From: Corynebacterium kroppenstedtii
GTDB taxonomy: Bacteria > Actinomycetota > Actinomycetes > Mycobacteriales > Mycobacteriaceae
DNA: 64,000 bases
Reading direction: 5' to 3'
Assembly: GCF_003243515.1 (NCBI RefSeq)
Contig: NZ_QFRA01000004.1
Coordinates: forward strand, 1 to 64,000
The notes under the pieces: generated by a model
What the model saw: only the letters and a program-made list of their open reading frames with translations
What the model was told of the DNA's origin: nothing
Databases searched by the model: none
In this document: piece after piece, positions 35,497-43,363 of the stretch
Layout of the letters: each line of letters begins with the position of its first letter
Position numbering within the stretch: the first letter of the stretch is position 1
Position numbers and translations under genes: made by a program

Positions 35497-37338
35497 ATGT
35501 CTCCTGTTGTGTTGTGGACCTTTGTCGGCGTTGTTGTTGTCCTGGCGCTCCTTGCGCTCCTCATCATTTTTGGGCTGCACAGGCGCAAAAAGAACACGGT
35601 GTCATTCGGAAGTAAGGGCAGTGACACTGAAGAGAAAAAGCGCCCCGATTCGGGCAATTACCAGGCAAAAGGCGGATTTAATTTCGCAGCCGGCCCTGCG
35701 ACGGGGCACAAACCGTCACAGGCCGACGTCCTCGCCGGTGAATTCGGCCAAACAAAACAGACAAAAAAAGAACCGGCACCGGCTCCTGCCGGGGGCAGCT
35801 CCTCGACGAGTAAGCAGGCTGCTGAGTCGGCCACTACCTCTGAAGCACAAAAACCTGCATCTCATTTGTCTGAGCCTGCCGACGATAATCACGCCGAGGA
35901 TATTCCCGTCGACGAAGGGCCGACGAGTCCCGAGGATGACGTTGCTGGGGTGATGGAATCTTCGGACACCGTTGATCGGGAACAGGATGAGCCGATTGCT
36001 GTTCCCGCCGACGAATCAGCCAATGATGCGGCTGGGAAGGCTGATGAATCTGATAACGCCGATGATGGCGACACAGCGGAGCCCTCGTCGAAGCCCGTGG
36101 AGAAAGAGTCGTCCGCGGAACCAGTTGCGGCATCGTCAGCCCAGCTCGAAGAGGCCGAATCGGAGGATACGGCGCAACAACAGGAACCGGCGTCGGATAG
36201 CAGTGAGCTCTCCGAGGACGACCTGACTGAGAAAGAGAGGACCGAAGCCGAAGAGGCGGCAGCTGCAGCGCAGTCAGTTGCCGTCGGCGCAGAAGCCGCC
36301 GCTGACATCGCCCTCAAGAGTAGCGCGGCGGGGCAGCGTTCGTCGTCCAGTGAGCACACTGATGAAGACACCGCATCTGTAGCTGACGGTGAGCCGGAGG
36401 AGCCGGCAGAAACACCTGAGCCAGTCGATGGGCGTATTCATCGTTTGCGCGGGCGGCTGTCTCGTTCCCATAACGCCATCGGTAAAGGCGTTTTAGGAAT
36501 TCTTGGTGGTGGCGATCTTGACGACGATGCGTGGGACGACATCGAAGACACACTCGTCATGGCGGACTTGGGTACTGCCGCCACGATGAAAGTGGTCGAT
36601 TCCCTGCGGGAGACAATCGCTTCCCAGGGTGTTTCATCAGAGCAGGAAGCCCGAGCTCTCCTCCGCCAGGCTCTGATCGAGTCGTGCCACCCGGAGATGG
36701 ATCGTTCTATCCGTGCGATGCCATATGAGGGCAAGCCGGCTGTGATCCTTGTTGTCGGTGTGAACGGCACAGGCAAGACGACGACGGCCGGAAAATTGTC
36801 ACGAGTGTTGACGGCCATGGGACACAGCGTGCTTTTGGGTGCTGCAGATACCTTCCGTGCGGCGGCGGCCGACCAGCTTGAAGCATGGGGGAACCGCGTT
36901 AATGCTCGCACCGTGCGTGGGGCCGAGGGTGCTGATCCTGCATCGGTAGCATTCGACGCGGTGGCTGCGGGCGTTGCTGATCACGTGGATGTTGTTGTGG
37001 TGGATACTGCAGGTCGGCTTCACACGAAAAATAACCTGATGGATCAGCTGGGCAAAGTAAAGCGCGTTGTGGAAAAGAAGGCTGTTGTGGATGAAGTCCT
37101 TCTGGTTCTCGACGCAACCGTGGGTCAGAATGGCCTGGTCCAAGCCCGAATCTTTGCGGAAACAGTGGACATCACTGGTGTGGTTTTGACGAAGTTGGAT
37201 GGCACGGCCAAGGGCGGGATTGTCTTCCAGGTGCAGGAAGAACTCGGTGTTCCAGTGAAGATGGTTGGCCTGGGGGAGGGAGTCGACGATTTAGCGCCGT
37301 TCGAGGTTGAAGGATTCGTTGACGCACTACTCGGGTAA
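35497..37338 (+). CDS. ftsY: signal recognition particle receptor FtsY
   Basis: FtsY docks SRP-ribosome complexes at the membrane. The N-terminus is a membrane anchor (FVGVVVVLALLALLIIFGL). A disordered, very acidic linker of about 270 residues follows, longer than usual. The NG GTPase domain has the N-domain, G1 VVGVNGTGKTTTAGKL, DTFRAAAADQLEAW, G3 DTAGRLHTKNNLMDQL, G4 TKLDGTAKGG and the closing GLGEGVDDLAPFE. The frame opens at 35449, but CATAAT (35484-35489) ends 7 nt before the ATG at 35497, which suggests a leaderless start there. Confidence 0.92.
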   Translation: MSPVVLWTFVGVVVVLALLALLIIFGLHRRKKNTVSFGSKGSDTEEKKRPDSGNYQAKGGFNFAAGPATGHKPSQADVLAGEFGQTKQTKKEPAPAPAGGSSSTSKQAAESATTSEAQKPASHLSEPADDNHAEDIPVDEGPTSPEDDVAGVMESSDTVDREQDEPIAVPADESANDAAGKADESDNADDGDTAEPSSKPVEKESSAEPVAASSAQLEEAESEDTAQQQEPASDSSELSEDDLTEKERTEAEEAAAAAQSVAVGAEAAADIALKSSAAGQRSSSSEHTDEDTASVADGEPEEPAETPEPVDGRIHRLRGRLSRSHNAIGKGVLGILGGGDLDDDAWDDIEDTLVMADLGTAATMKVVDSLRETIASQGVSSEQEARALLRQALIESCHPEMDRSIRAMPYEGKPAVILVVGVNGTGKTTTAGKLSRVLTAMGHSVLLGAADTFRAAAADQLEAWGNRVNARTVRGAEGADPASVAFDAVAAGVADHVDVVVVDTAGRLHTKNNLMDQLGKVKRVVEKKAVVDEVLLVLDATVGQNGLVQARIFAETVDITGVVLTKLDGTAKGGIVFQVQEELGVPVKMVGLGEGVDDLAPFEVEGFVDALLG

Positions 37339-37558
37339 AAATATGGTCGTGGCCCGTGGTGATTATGCACTAGCCGGCCGTGTCATCATCCGAATAGTTC
37401 GTGTGACAAGCTCACACCGCTAACTATGCTTTTCAAATGAAATAATATATTGTGTTCGAACGAAACACTCTGTAGACCGTTGTGTAGTGGGGCTCTGTCA
37501 CCTACTGCGGCACGTCAACCAGGGCGCTTTTCTGTGTATTAGGCCAGCGTTCCTGTTG

Positions 37559-37564
37559 TATAGT
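37559..37564 (+). promoter_or_regulatory. -10 element upstream of the secreted SGNH gene
   Basis: TATAGT preceded by TGT (an extended -10 look) lies about 57 bp before the ATG at 37622. No clear -35 box was found. AAGAGAAG serves as the ribosome binding region. Confidence 0.35.
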
Positions 37565-37621
37565 GAACTGCGGTGCCCCATCGAAACGCCTCCTTGCTCG
37601 TAAAAAAAGAAGAGAAGTGAA

Positions 37622-38524
37622 ATGTCCTTAGCTAAAAAGTTCTCTGCACTCGTTGGTGTTCTTACGGTTGGTGCTGGTGCAGCCGTAGTAACTCACCCAG
37701 CCGAAGCTGAGGGAGATTCCAATATTGTGCTGTTGGGTGATTCTTATATGGCCACCCCAAATCAGCTGGCTCTCCTCAATGATCATATTCAAGCAGTAAT
37801 TCCCTTCGCTCCGAGGTTTGCCCCTGTCACGGGCTCCGCTGCTTCTGGGTGCCCCATCGGCCAGCATGATGTCGGGTCTGCCCTGCAGACAATTTCAGGC
37901 CGAAAAGTTGAGAACTACGCATGTTCAGGCGCTACCTTGGCCGCTGCACCGCTTCAAAGTAATATGAACCCCAATCGCCTTGATACCTTGGTGACCAAGG
38001 CAATCGATAGTGGAGCATTGAATCCGAATACACAGGCTGTTCCGATCTTGATCGGTATCAATGACTTCTATAAGACAGGGTACGCGTGGAGCCCCACTCC
38101 GGAAGATCCTGCCCACGAGGCTGAAGCCGGTGCTGAACTGGACAAAGCAGCTCATCGTATCCGTGAAGCCGCTCCGAACGCCAAGCTCATTTTCTTGTCT
38201 TATCCTCAGATCACTGCACCTGAAGACCCACATATGATGTGCTGGATTCAAGCTGGAGATCTTCGTCCATTGAACACTCCCGGCTTCGGGTTCCAGAACG
38301 CTTTCAACATTATTAAGCGCCAACAATCGTCGGCCGCAGAGCGAAACGGGGGCACCTATATCGACATGACCGAATCGACTGTAGGACACAGTACGTGCGC
38401 TCCCGGTCGGGACAATTGGGTTTCAGGTTTGATCGAAACCAACGGCAACAATGCTGTAATGTCCATGCACATGACCGACCAGGGTGTAGACAATATGGCG
38501 CAGCAGATTACAGCCCGGCTATAG
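37622..38524 (+). CDS. secreted SGNH/GDSL-type hydrolase
   Basis: The 300-residue protein starts with a signal peptide (Lys-Lys, then a hydrophobic core, likely cleavage after PAEA near residue 30). The mature part has the SGNH blocks: block I LLGDSYM with the nucleophile Ser, block II around ACSGATL, block III GIND with Asn, and a C-terminal His in MSMHMTD. Several Cys pairs suggest disulfides. These enzymes cleave lipid or carbohydrate esters outside the cell; the substrate is unknown. The gene is inserted between ftsY and amtB, which are neighbours in C. glutamicum. A strong terminator follows. Confidence 0.82.
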   Translation: MSLAKKFSALVGVLTVGAGAAVVTHPAEAEGDSNIVLLGDSYMATPNQLALLNDHIQAVIPFAPRFAPVTGSAASGCPIGQHDVGSALQTISGRKVENYACSGATLAAAPLQSNMNPNRLDTLVTKAIDSGALNPNTQAVPILIGINDFYKTGYAWSPTPEDPAHEAEAGAELDKAAHRIREAAPNAKLIFLSYPQITAPEDPHMMCWIQAGDLRPLNTPGFGFQNAFNIIKRQQSSAAERNGGTYIDMTESTVGHSTCAPGRDNWVSGLIETNGNNAVMSMHMTDQGVDNMAQQITARL

Positions 38525-38562
38525 CTCTCGCAGTAGTGGTTAGGGCGCTAGTCCGGCTATAG
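38515..38562 (+). repeat. duplicated 10-mer at the SGNH gene stop
   Basis: CCGGCTATAG occurs at 38515-38524, where it includes the TAG stop, and again exactly at 38553-38562, 38 bp downstream. Confidence 0.35.
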
Positions 38563-38588
38563 ATGTACCAAGCTGAGGCAATACGGAT

Positions 38589-38617
38589 AACCCCCGGTGC
38601 TTATCACCGGGGGTTTT
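38589..38617 (+). terminator. intrinsic terminator after the SGNH gene
   Basis: AACCCCCGGTG pairs perfectly with CACCGGGGGTT around a 5-nt loop, followed by TTTT-rich sequence. It isolates the SGNH gene from amtB. Confidence 0.85.
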
Positions 38618-38734
38618 CGCGCGTACAACCGCCCGAAATCAAGCTGCGCCGTCGTGTCACTGCATTCCTCTGATGTGCGGCTATTGTGATGCGCGGAATT
38701 ATTTCCAGAAAATGTTCCACGGAACATATCCCTC

Positions 38735-38780
38735 GTAACAAAAGCGAAACAATATCGGTTTTATTTCACACGAATGAAAT
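38735..38780 (+). promoter_or_regulatory. candidate nitrogen-control sites upstream of amtB
   Basis: GTAAC-N6-GAAAC (38735-38750) has the spacing of an actinobacterial GlnR a/b box, and TTCAC-N6-GAAAT (38765-38780) is a weaker second copy. An inverted repeat ATGTTCC-AC-GGAACAT lies just upstream (38712-38727). I found no AmtR-type box. Binding by either regulator is speculative. Confidence 0.3.
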
Positions 38781-39006
38781 GTCGTACTGCGACGTCGGAA
38801 ACACGAGTTAACCATGCTTTGTATAGGCGTCACCTCTTCGCCCGTGGAGTGAAAACTCAACCCATCCCCGTCGACGTGCCGAGTGTGATTGCAGCGAATC
38901 GCTATCTGCCCACAATTAGGGTTCCCGCTTGAGGCGCCGAAGCATGTCAATATCGTCCCATTTGTGCTGCTCGCCCCTGCATGGAGTCCAGTGAGAGGAG
39001 TCTCGT

Positions 39007-40365
39007 GTGCTCGTCGATCAAGTAGTTTTTGCCGCTTCGGCAACGGAGAGTGGCGTGACGGCTGGCAATTCCGCGTGGATGCTCATCAGCGCGTCCCTGG
39101 TGTTGTTAATGACGCCAGCAGTCGCTTTTTTCTATGGCGGAATGTCACGTCAAAAGTCCACCCTCAACATGATGATGATGTCGTTCGGGGCTCTCGGGGC
39201 AATCGGAGTGATTTATGTGCTGTGGGGATACTCGATGTCGTATTCCAGCGGTGACATCGGCGGAATCTTTGCCAACCCGTTCACCAATTTTGGGCTGCGA
39301 GGGATTCTTCCGTCCGACGATGGAACATTTCCCACAGGGAATAATGGCTACCCCGAGATTATCGACGTCGCGTTTCAGCTTACTTTTGCGGTGATTACGG
39401 TAGCGCTTATCTCTGGTTCTCTTGCCAACCGTGTGAAATTCTCCACCTGGCTTGTGTTTTCCGTGCTGTGGGTCACCTTTGCATTCTTCCCCTTGGCTCA
39501 CATGGTGTGGAGTGGCGGCTTGCTTTCTGATTCCGATCACAGCATTGCCGCATGGCTATTCGGGACGACGATGGACGACGGTGAGGAAGTCGCGAAAATC
39601 GCTCCTATCGACTTCGCAGGTGGGACAGTGGTCCACATTAATGCCGGTGTTGCAGGCCTCGTCTTGGCCCTGATCGTGGGCAAATCGCGTGACTTCTTGA
39701 AAGTCCCTCAGCGCCCGCACAACCTGCCCCTCACCATGATCGGCACGACGTTCCTGTGGTTCGGCTGGTTCGGCTTTAACGCGGGATCCGCCGTCGCCGC
39801 GGATGGTAATGCTGCTCTGGCGTGGGTCAACACAACGGTTGCGGCCTGCGCTGCGATGATGGCCTGGCTTGCTGTCGAGCGCATACGAGACGGCCACGCC
39901 ACCTCCTTGGGTGCGGCATCCGGCGTCGTCGCTGGTTTGGTTACTATCACCCCGGCCTGCGGAAACTTGACCCCCGTGACGTCGATCATCCTCGGTGCTG
40001 TCGCTGGCGTGGTGTCGGCTTACGGAGTTGGCATCAAGTACAAACTCAAGTTTGATGACTCCTTAGACGTCGTCGGTGTCCACCTTCTATCTGGTATTTG
40101 GGGAACGGTCGGCGTCGGCCTGCTAGCAAAAGACCACGCCGGGCTCTTGACCGGCGGCGGTGCAGATGGCTTCCGGTTATTCATTATTCAGGTGGTCATC
40201 GCCGTTGTCGCGATGGTGTTCACGGCCATCATCACCACAATCATCGGAACGATTCTCTCTGCTGTGATGGGCTGGCGTATCGACGATTCCGCTGAACGAG
40301 GCGGAATTGACTTCGCCATGCACAGCGAGACCGCTTATGACTTCGTCGGGATGGACATTCGGTAG
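39007..40365 (+). CDS. amtB: ammonium transporter
   Basis: The protein has a short N-terminal signal-like segment and eleven membrane helices. Amt hallmarks are MTPAVAFFYGGMSRQKSTLN, the two-histidine pore region (VVHINAGVAGL and VVGVHLLSGIWG), and FGWFGFNAGSA. Amt proteins conduct ammonium. The GTG start at 39007 follows GAGAGGAG at 6 nt. It heads amtB-glnK-glnD, the nitrogen set known from C. glutamicum, and AmtB-GlnK binding is expected. The leader is about 380 bp from the previous terminator and may carry nitrogen control. Confidence 0.95.
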   Translation: MLVDQVVFAASATESGVTAGNSAWMLISASLVLLMTPAVAFFYGGMSRQKSTLNMMMMSFGALGAIGVIYVLWGYSMSYSSGDIGGIFANPFTNFGLRGILPSDDGTFPTGNNGYPEIIDVAFQLTFAVITVALISGSLANRVKFSTWLVFSVLWVTFAFFPLAHMVWSGGLLSDSDHSIAAWLFGTTMDDGEEVAKIAPIDFAGGTVVHINAGVAGLVLALIVGKSRDFLKVPQRPHNLPLTMIGTTFLWFGWFGFNAGSAVAADGNAALAWVNTTVAACAAMMAWLAVERIRDGHATSLGAASGVVAGLVTITPACGNLTPVTSIILGAVAGVVSAYGVGIKYKLKFDDSLDVVGVHLLSGIWGTVGVGLLAKDHAGLLTGGGADGFRLFIIQVVIAVVAMVFTAIITTIIGTILSAVMGWRIDDSAERGGIDFAMHSETAYDFVGMDIR

Positions 40366-40465
40366 GCGCTGTTGAGCCGGCGAATGGCGTACGGTGTATG
40401 GGCACAAGAAACAGATTTAACCCAGAGCTACAGAGAGACCGAGCAGGAATAAGGAGGAGATGATC

Positions 40466-40804
40466 GTGAAGCTTGTCACCGCTATTGTGAAGCCTTTTAC
40501 GCTCACCGATGTTAAGGAGTCCTTGGAGAGTATCGGCGTGCGAGGCATGACGGTTACCGAGGTCCAGGGATTTGGGCAGCAAAAAGGGCATACCGAGGTT
40601 TATCGCGGGGCTGAATATGCCGTTGACTTCGTCTCAAAAATAAAGATCGAAGTTGTTGTGTCGGATGATTTGTATTCCGACGTCATTGAAGCAATTATTT
40701 CCGCATCTCGTACCGGAAAGATCGGTGACGGGAAGATTTGGGTAACACCGGTCGACGATGTTGCGCGAGTCCGGACGGCGGAACGCGGCGAGGACGCTGT
40801 ATAA
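40466..40804 (+). CDS. glnK: nitrogen regulatory protein PII (GlnK)
   Basis: The 112-residue protein starts MKLVTAIVKPFTL and has the T-loop GQQKGHTEVYRGAEYAVDF with the modifiable Tyr, and the B-loop TGKIGDGKIWVTPV. PII senses 2-oxoglutarate and ATP and controls AmtB and nitrogen regulators. Two starts compete: the ATG at 40460 is only 2 nt after AAGGAGG, while the GTG at 40466 is at 8 nt, so I choose the GTG. glnD starts 3 nt after the stop. Confidence 0.94.
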   Translation: MKLVTAIVKPFTLTDVKESLESIGVRGMTVTEVQGFGQQKGHTEVYRGAEYAVDFVSKIKIEVVVSDDLYSDVIEAIISASRTGKIGDGKIWVTPVDDVARVRTAERGEDAV

Positions 40805-40807
40805 CAA

Positions 40808-43081
40808 GTGGGCGTAACAGGTAGTGGACAGCGATTGGCCAGGGTACGGCACGAACCAAGTGCGTCTTCGGGGCAGCTGACTGGGAGTAATTCAGCCGCG
40901 AATAATTCAGACGGCCTTCCGTCATCGCCGGCGTTGGTTCGTGAGGCAGTCACGGCCTCCTATGAGGAGATGCTCAGTCAGTGCGATTTGCCGGATGGTT
41001 TCGCGCTGTGTGGAACGGGATCTTTTGCTCGTCGCGAAATGACTCACTATTCCGATCTCGATGTGACGCTGCTTCACGCGGATGGCATTAAATCGGATGT
41101 GGTGGCCTTGGTCGCGGAGTCGGTGTGGTACCCGCTGTGGGACCGCAATATTCCGCTCGATCATTCCGTGCGGACAGTGTCGGGAATGATCTCGGCGGTA
41201 TCCGCGGACATGACCGCCGCGCTCTCGTTGGTGGACCTTCGTTTCGTCACCGGCGACGAAGAACTCGCCAGCTCCGCCAGGGCGAAAATCATGGTGGATT
41301 GGCGGTCCTCCATCCCCCAACGCTTCGACTCCTTGGTTGCCTCCGCAGCATCGCGGTGGCACCGCTCCGGGTCGGTTGTCGCGATGACTCGGCCTGATCT
41401 CAAGCACGGCCGCGGCGGGCTTCGTGACGCGCAGCTATTGCGTGCGCTCGCTCTCGCGCAGGTGGCCAATTCCACCGTGTCTGACACGGACTACCAGCTG
41501 TTATTAGACGTACGCACACTGTTGCATGATTCTGTCCGTCGTGCCCGCGACATTCTGGATCCCGAGTTCGCCGGGGATATCGCCGTAGCCATGGGGCGTG
41601 GTGATCGCTACGCATTATCCGAAGAGGTTGCCGCTGCGGCACGAAATATCGACGCCGCATTGACTATTGGCTTTTCAACGGCGCGCGCGGCGCTACCGTC
41701 ACGCACGGCCCTTCGTCGGCCCATCCGTCGTCCTCTGGACGAAGGCGTGGTGGATCATAATGGGCAGATCGCTTTAGCTCGCTCGGTGAAGATGGACGAT
41801 CCCGGCCTTCCTCTACGCGTAGCAGCTACCGCTGCGAGAACAGGTCTCCCCGTCGGCGAAGCCGTATGGACGCGCCTGGAATCCTGCCCTCGTTTGCCTG
41901 AGCCCTGGCCGTCGTCGGCACTCTCTGATTTTTGCGCGGTCCTTGCAGGCGGAGATCGAACGAACGACGTCGTCGAAGCCATGGATCGGCACGATCTCTG
42001 GGAGCCCATCGTGCCAGGGTGGCGCCGCATTCGTGGGGTCATGCCGCGGGAACGAACCCACGTGTTGACCTTGGATAAGCACGCGCTGGCGGTGGTGAAG
42101 CAAGCGGCGGAGAACACGATTCATGTGCCTCGCCCCGATCTGCTCCTGCTTGCTGCGTTGTATCACGATCTGGGCAAGCAAACGGGGGATGAGGATCAGC
42201 CCGAGGACCACAGCGTGGTTGGCGCTCGGATGGTCAAAGATGCTGCCCGGCGCATGGGCCTCAATCCCGCTGATGCTCGCGTGCTGGAAGTCTTGGTTGC
42301 CCACCACACAGATCTCATGCGGCTCGCTCTGAACCGGGATCCCAATGATGCGGAGACCGCGCGTGAGCTGGTCGATTACGTTGATAGCATTCCGTTGGTT
42401 CTCGATCTTCTCGAGGTGCTCACCGCGTGCGATGCCCAGGGGACCGGTCCTACCGTCTGGACCCCGAGAGCTGCCGCTTCTGTCCGACGCCTCGCCCGGG
42501 TCGCTCGGTCGCAGATGCGGATTGCACCCGTGCAGCACCCTGACTTCGCTGCCGACGTCATTGACCTCAAGGAGACTTCTGCGCCGGTAGAAATGCAAGA
42601 TGACAAGCACTTTTGGCGCTTAATCCTTGACGACGACGACCCTTCCGCGCTTCAGCGCGTTATCAACCTGATGCTGGACCGCAAATGGCACATCCTGCAA
42701 GCCCGCATCATGTGTGATGAGCCCACCGACAAGGGGCTGACCCAGACCGTCGCGATGTTTGCTCTGCACCCGGTGCATGAGGGCAAGCCCGATAACTCCG
42801 TTCTTCAGTCTCTCTATGCGCAACAAAAGTCCCGACAAACGCGTCTTCCTTTCACCAAAGATGATGCTGAACTGGTGTGGAATGGCGATATTCTCGAGGT
42901 TCGCGCCCGGGATCGTTTAGGTGTTTTGGCTGCCGTGATCGGTGCTCTACCGGAGCTTCGTTGGGCAACGGTCTCGACGTTCGCCGATACGGTTGTTGAT
43001 CAGTTCGGTGTGAAGCCGGGGCTTACTCGTAAAGAGAAGGACGCTGCGGTGATGCGGATTAGGCACGCCCTCGGTGATTAA
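40808..43081 (+). CDS. glnD: PII nucleotidyltransferase GlnD
   Basis: GlnD modifies and demodifies PII at the T-loop Tyr; in C. glutamicum it is an adenylyltransferase. The N-terminal transferase motif CGTGSFARREMTHYSDLDV, the HD phosphohydrolase motif LAALYHDLGKQ with EDHS, and one C-terminal ACT-type region (VRARDRLGVLAAVIGAL) are present. The 757 residues are somewhat short, and I see only one clear ACT domain where enterobacterial GlnD has two. The GTG start lies 3 nt after glnK. Confidence 0.92.
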   Translation: MGVTGSGQRLARVRHEPSASSGQLTGSNSAANNSDGLPSSPALVREAVTASYEEMLSQCDLPDGFALCGTGSFARREMTHYSDLDVTLLHADGIKSDVVALVAESVWYPLWDRNIPLDHSVRTVSGMISAVSADMTAALSLVDLRFVTGDEELASSARAKIMVDWRSSIPQRFDSLVASAASRWHRSGSVVAMTRPDLKHGRGGLRDAQLLRALALAQVANSTVSDTDYQLLLDVRTLLHDSVRRARDILDPEFAGDIAVAMGRGDRYALSEEVAAAARNIDAALTIGFSTARAALPSRTALRRPIRRPLDEGVVDHNGQIALARSVKMDDPGLPLRVAATAARTGLPVGEAVWTRLESCPRLPEPWPSSALSDFCAVLAGGDRTNDVVEAMDRHDLWEPIVPGWRRIRGVMPRERTHVLTLDKHALAVVKQAAENTIHVPRPDLLLLAALYHDLGKQTGDEDQPEDHSVVGARMVKDAARRMGLNPADARVLEVLVAHHTDLMRLALNRDPNDAETARELVDYVDSIPLVLDLLEVLTACDAQGTGPTVWTPRAAASVRRLARVARSQMRIAPVQHPDFAADVIDLKETSAPVEMQDDKHFWRLILDDDDPSALQRVINLMLDRKWHILQARIMCDEPTDKGLTQTVAMFALHPVHEGKPDNSVLQSLYAQQKSRQTRLPFTKDDAELVWNGDILEVRARDRLGVLAAVIGALPELRWATVSTFADTVVDQFGVKPGLTRKEKDAAVMRIRHALGD

Positions 43082-43238
43082 AGCATCGGAACCCAGGGGC
43101 GGGGTAGTGGTTGCCCGCGACGGTAAAGGGCGTTATCGGTGGGCCGTTATCAGTAAGCACCGTGCAGCCGGGTCTGTGCCGCCGTCTGATCGCAGGATGT
43201 TCCGATTTCAGTGTCATTGCCATTCCTAGTCAGGTACC

Positions 43239-43254
43239 TTATTTACCTAAATAA
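43239..43254. promoter_or_regulatory. 16-bp inverted repeat upstream of the acyltransferase gene
   Basis: TTATTTA-CC-TAAATAA is a perfect 7-2-7 inverted repeat in the glnD-acyltransferase gap. A likely -10, TATGCT (43325-43330), lies 70 bp downstream. It could be an operator for an unknown regulator. Confidence 0.3.
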
Positions 43255-43363
43255 TCAGTTTTAGTGATGGACACGCGATAGTTGTCACGCTTTTCAGCAT
43301 TTCTCCAGTAAAGTTTTATTTCCGCTATGCTTTGTGTGGAGATTTTCCAGAAAGGTGGTTTTT

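Noticed and set aside
38711..38728. TGTTCCACGGAACA as a possible parS site
   Set aside because: It differs from the parS consensus in the core (CACGTG is broken) and occurs once; an operator is more likely.
43230..43260. A DtxR iron box overlapping the AT-rich palindrome
   Set aside because: Only the TTAGGT half-site matches; the second half does not.
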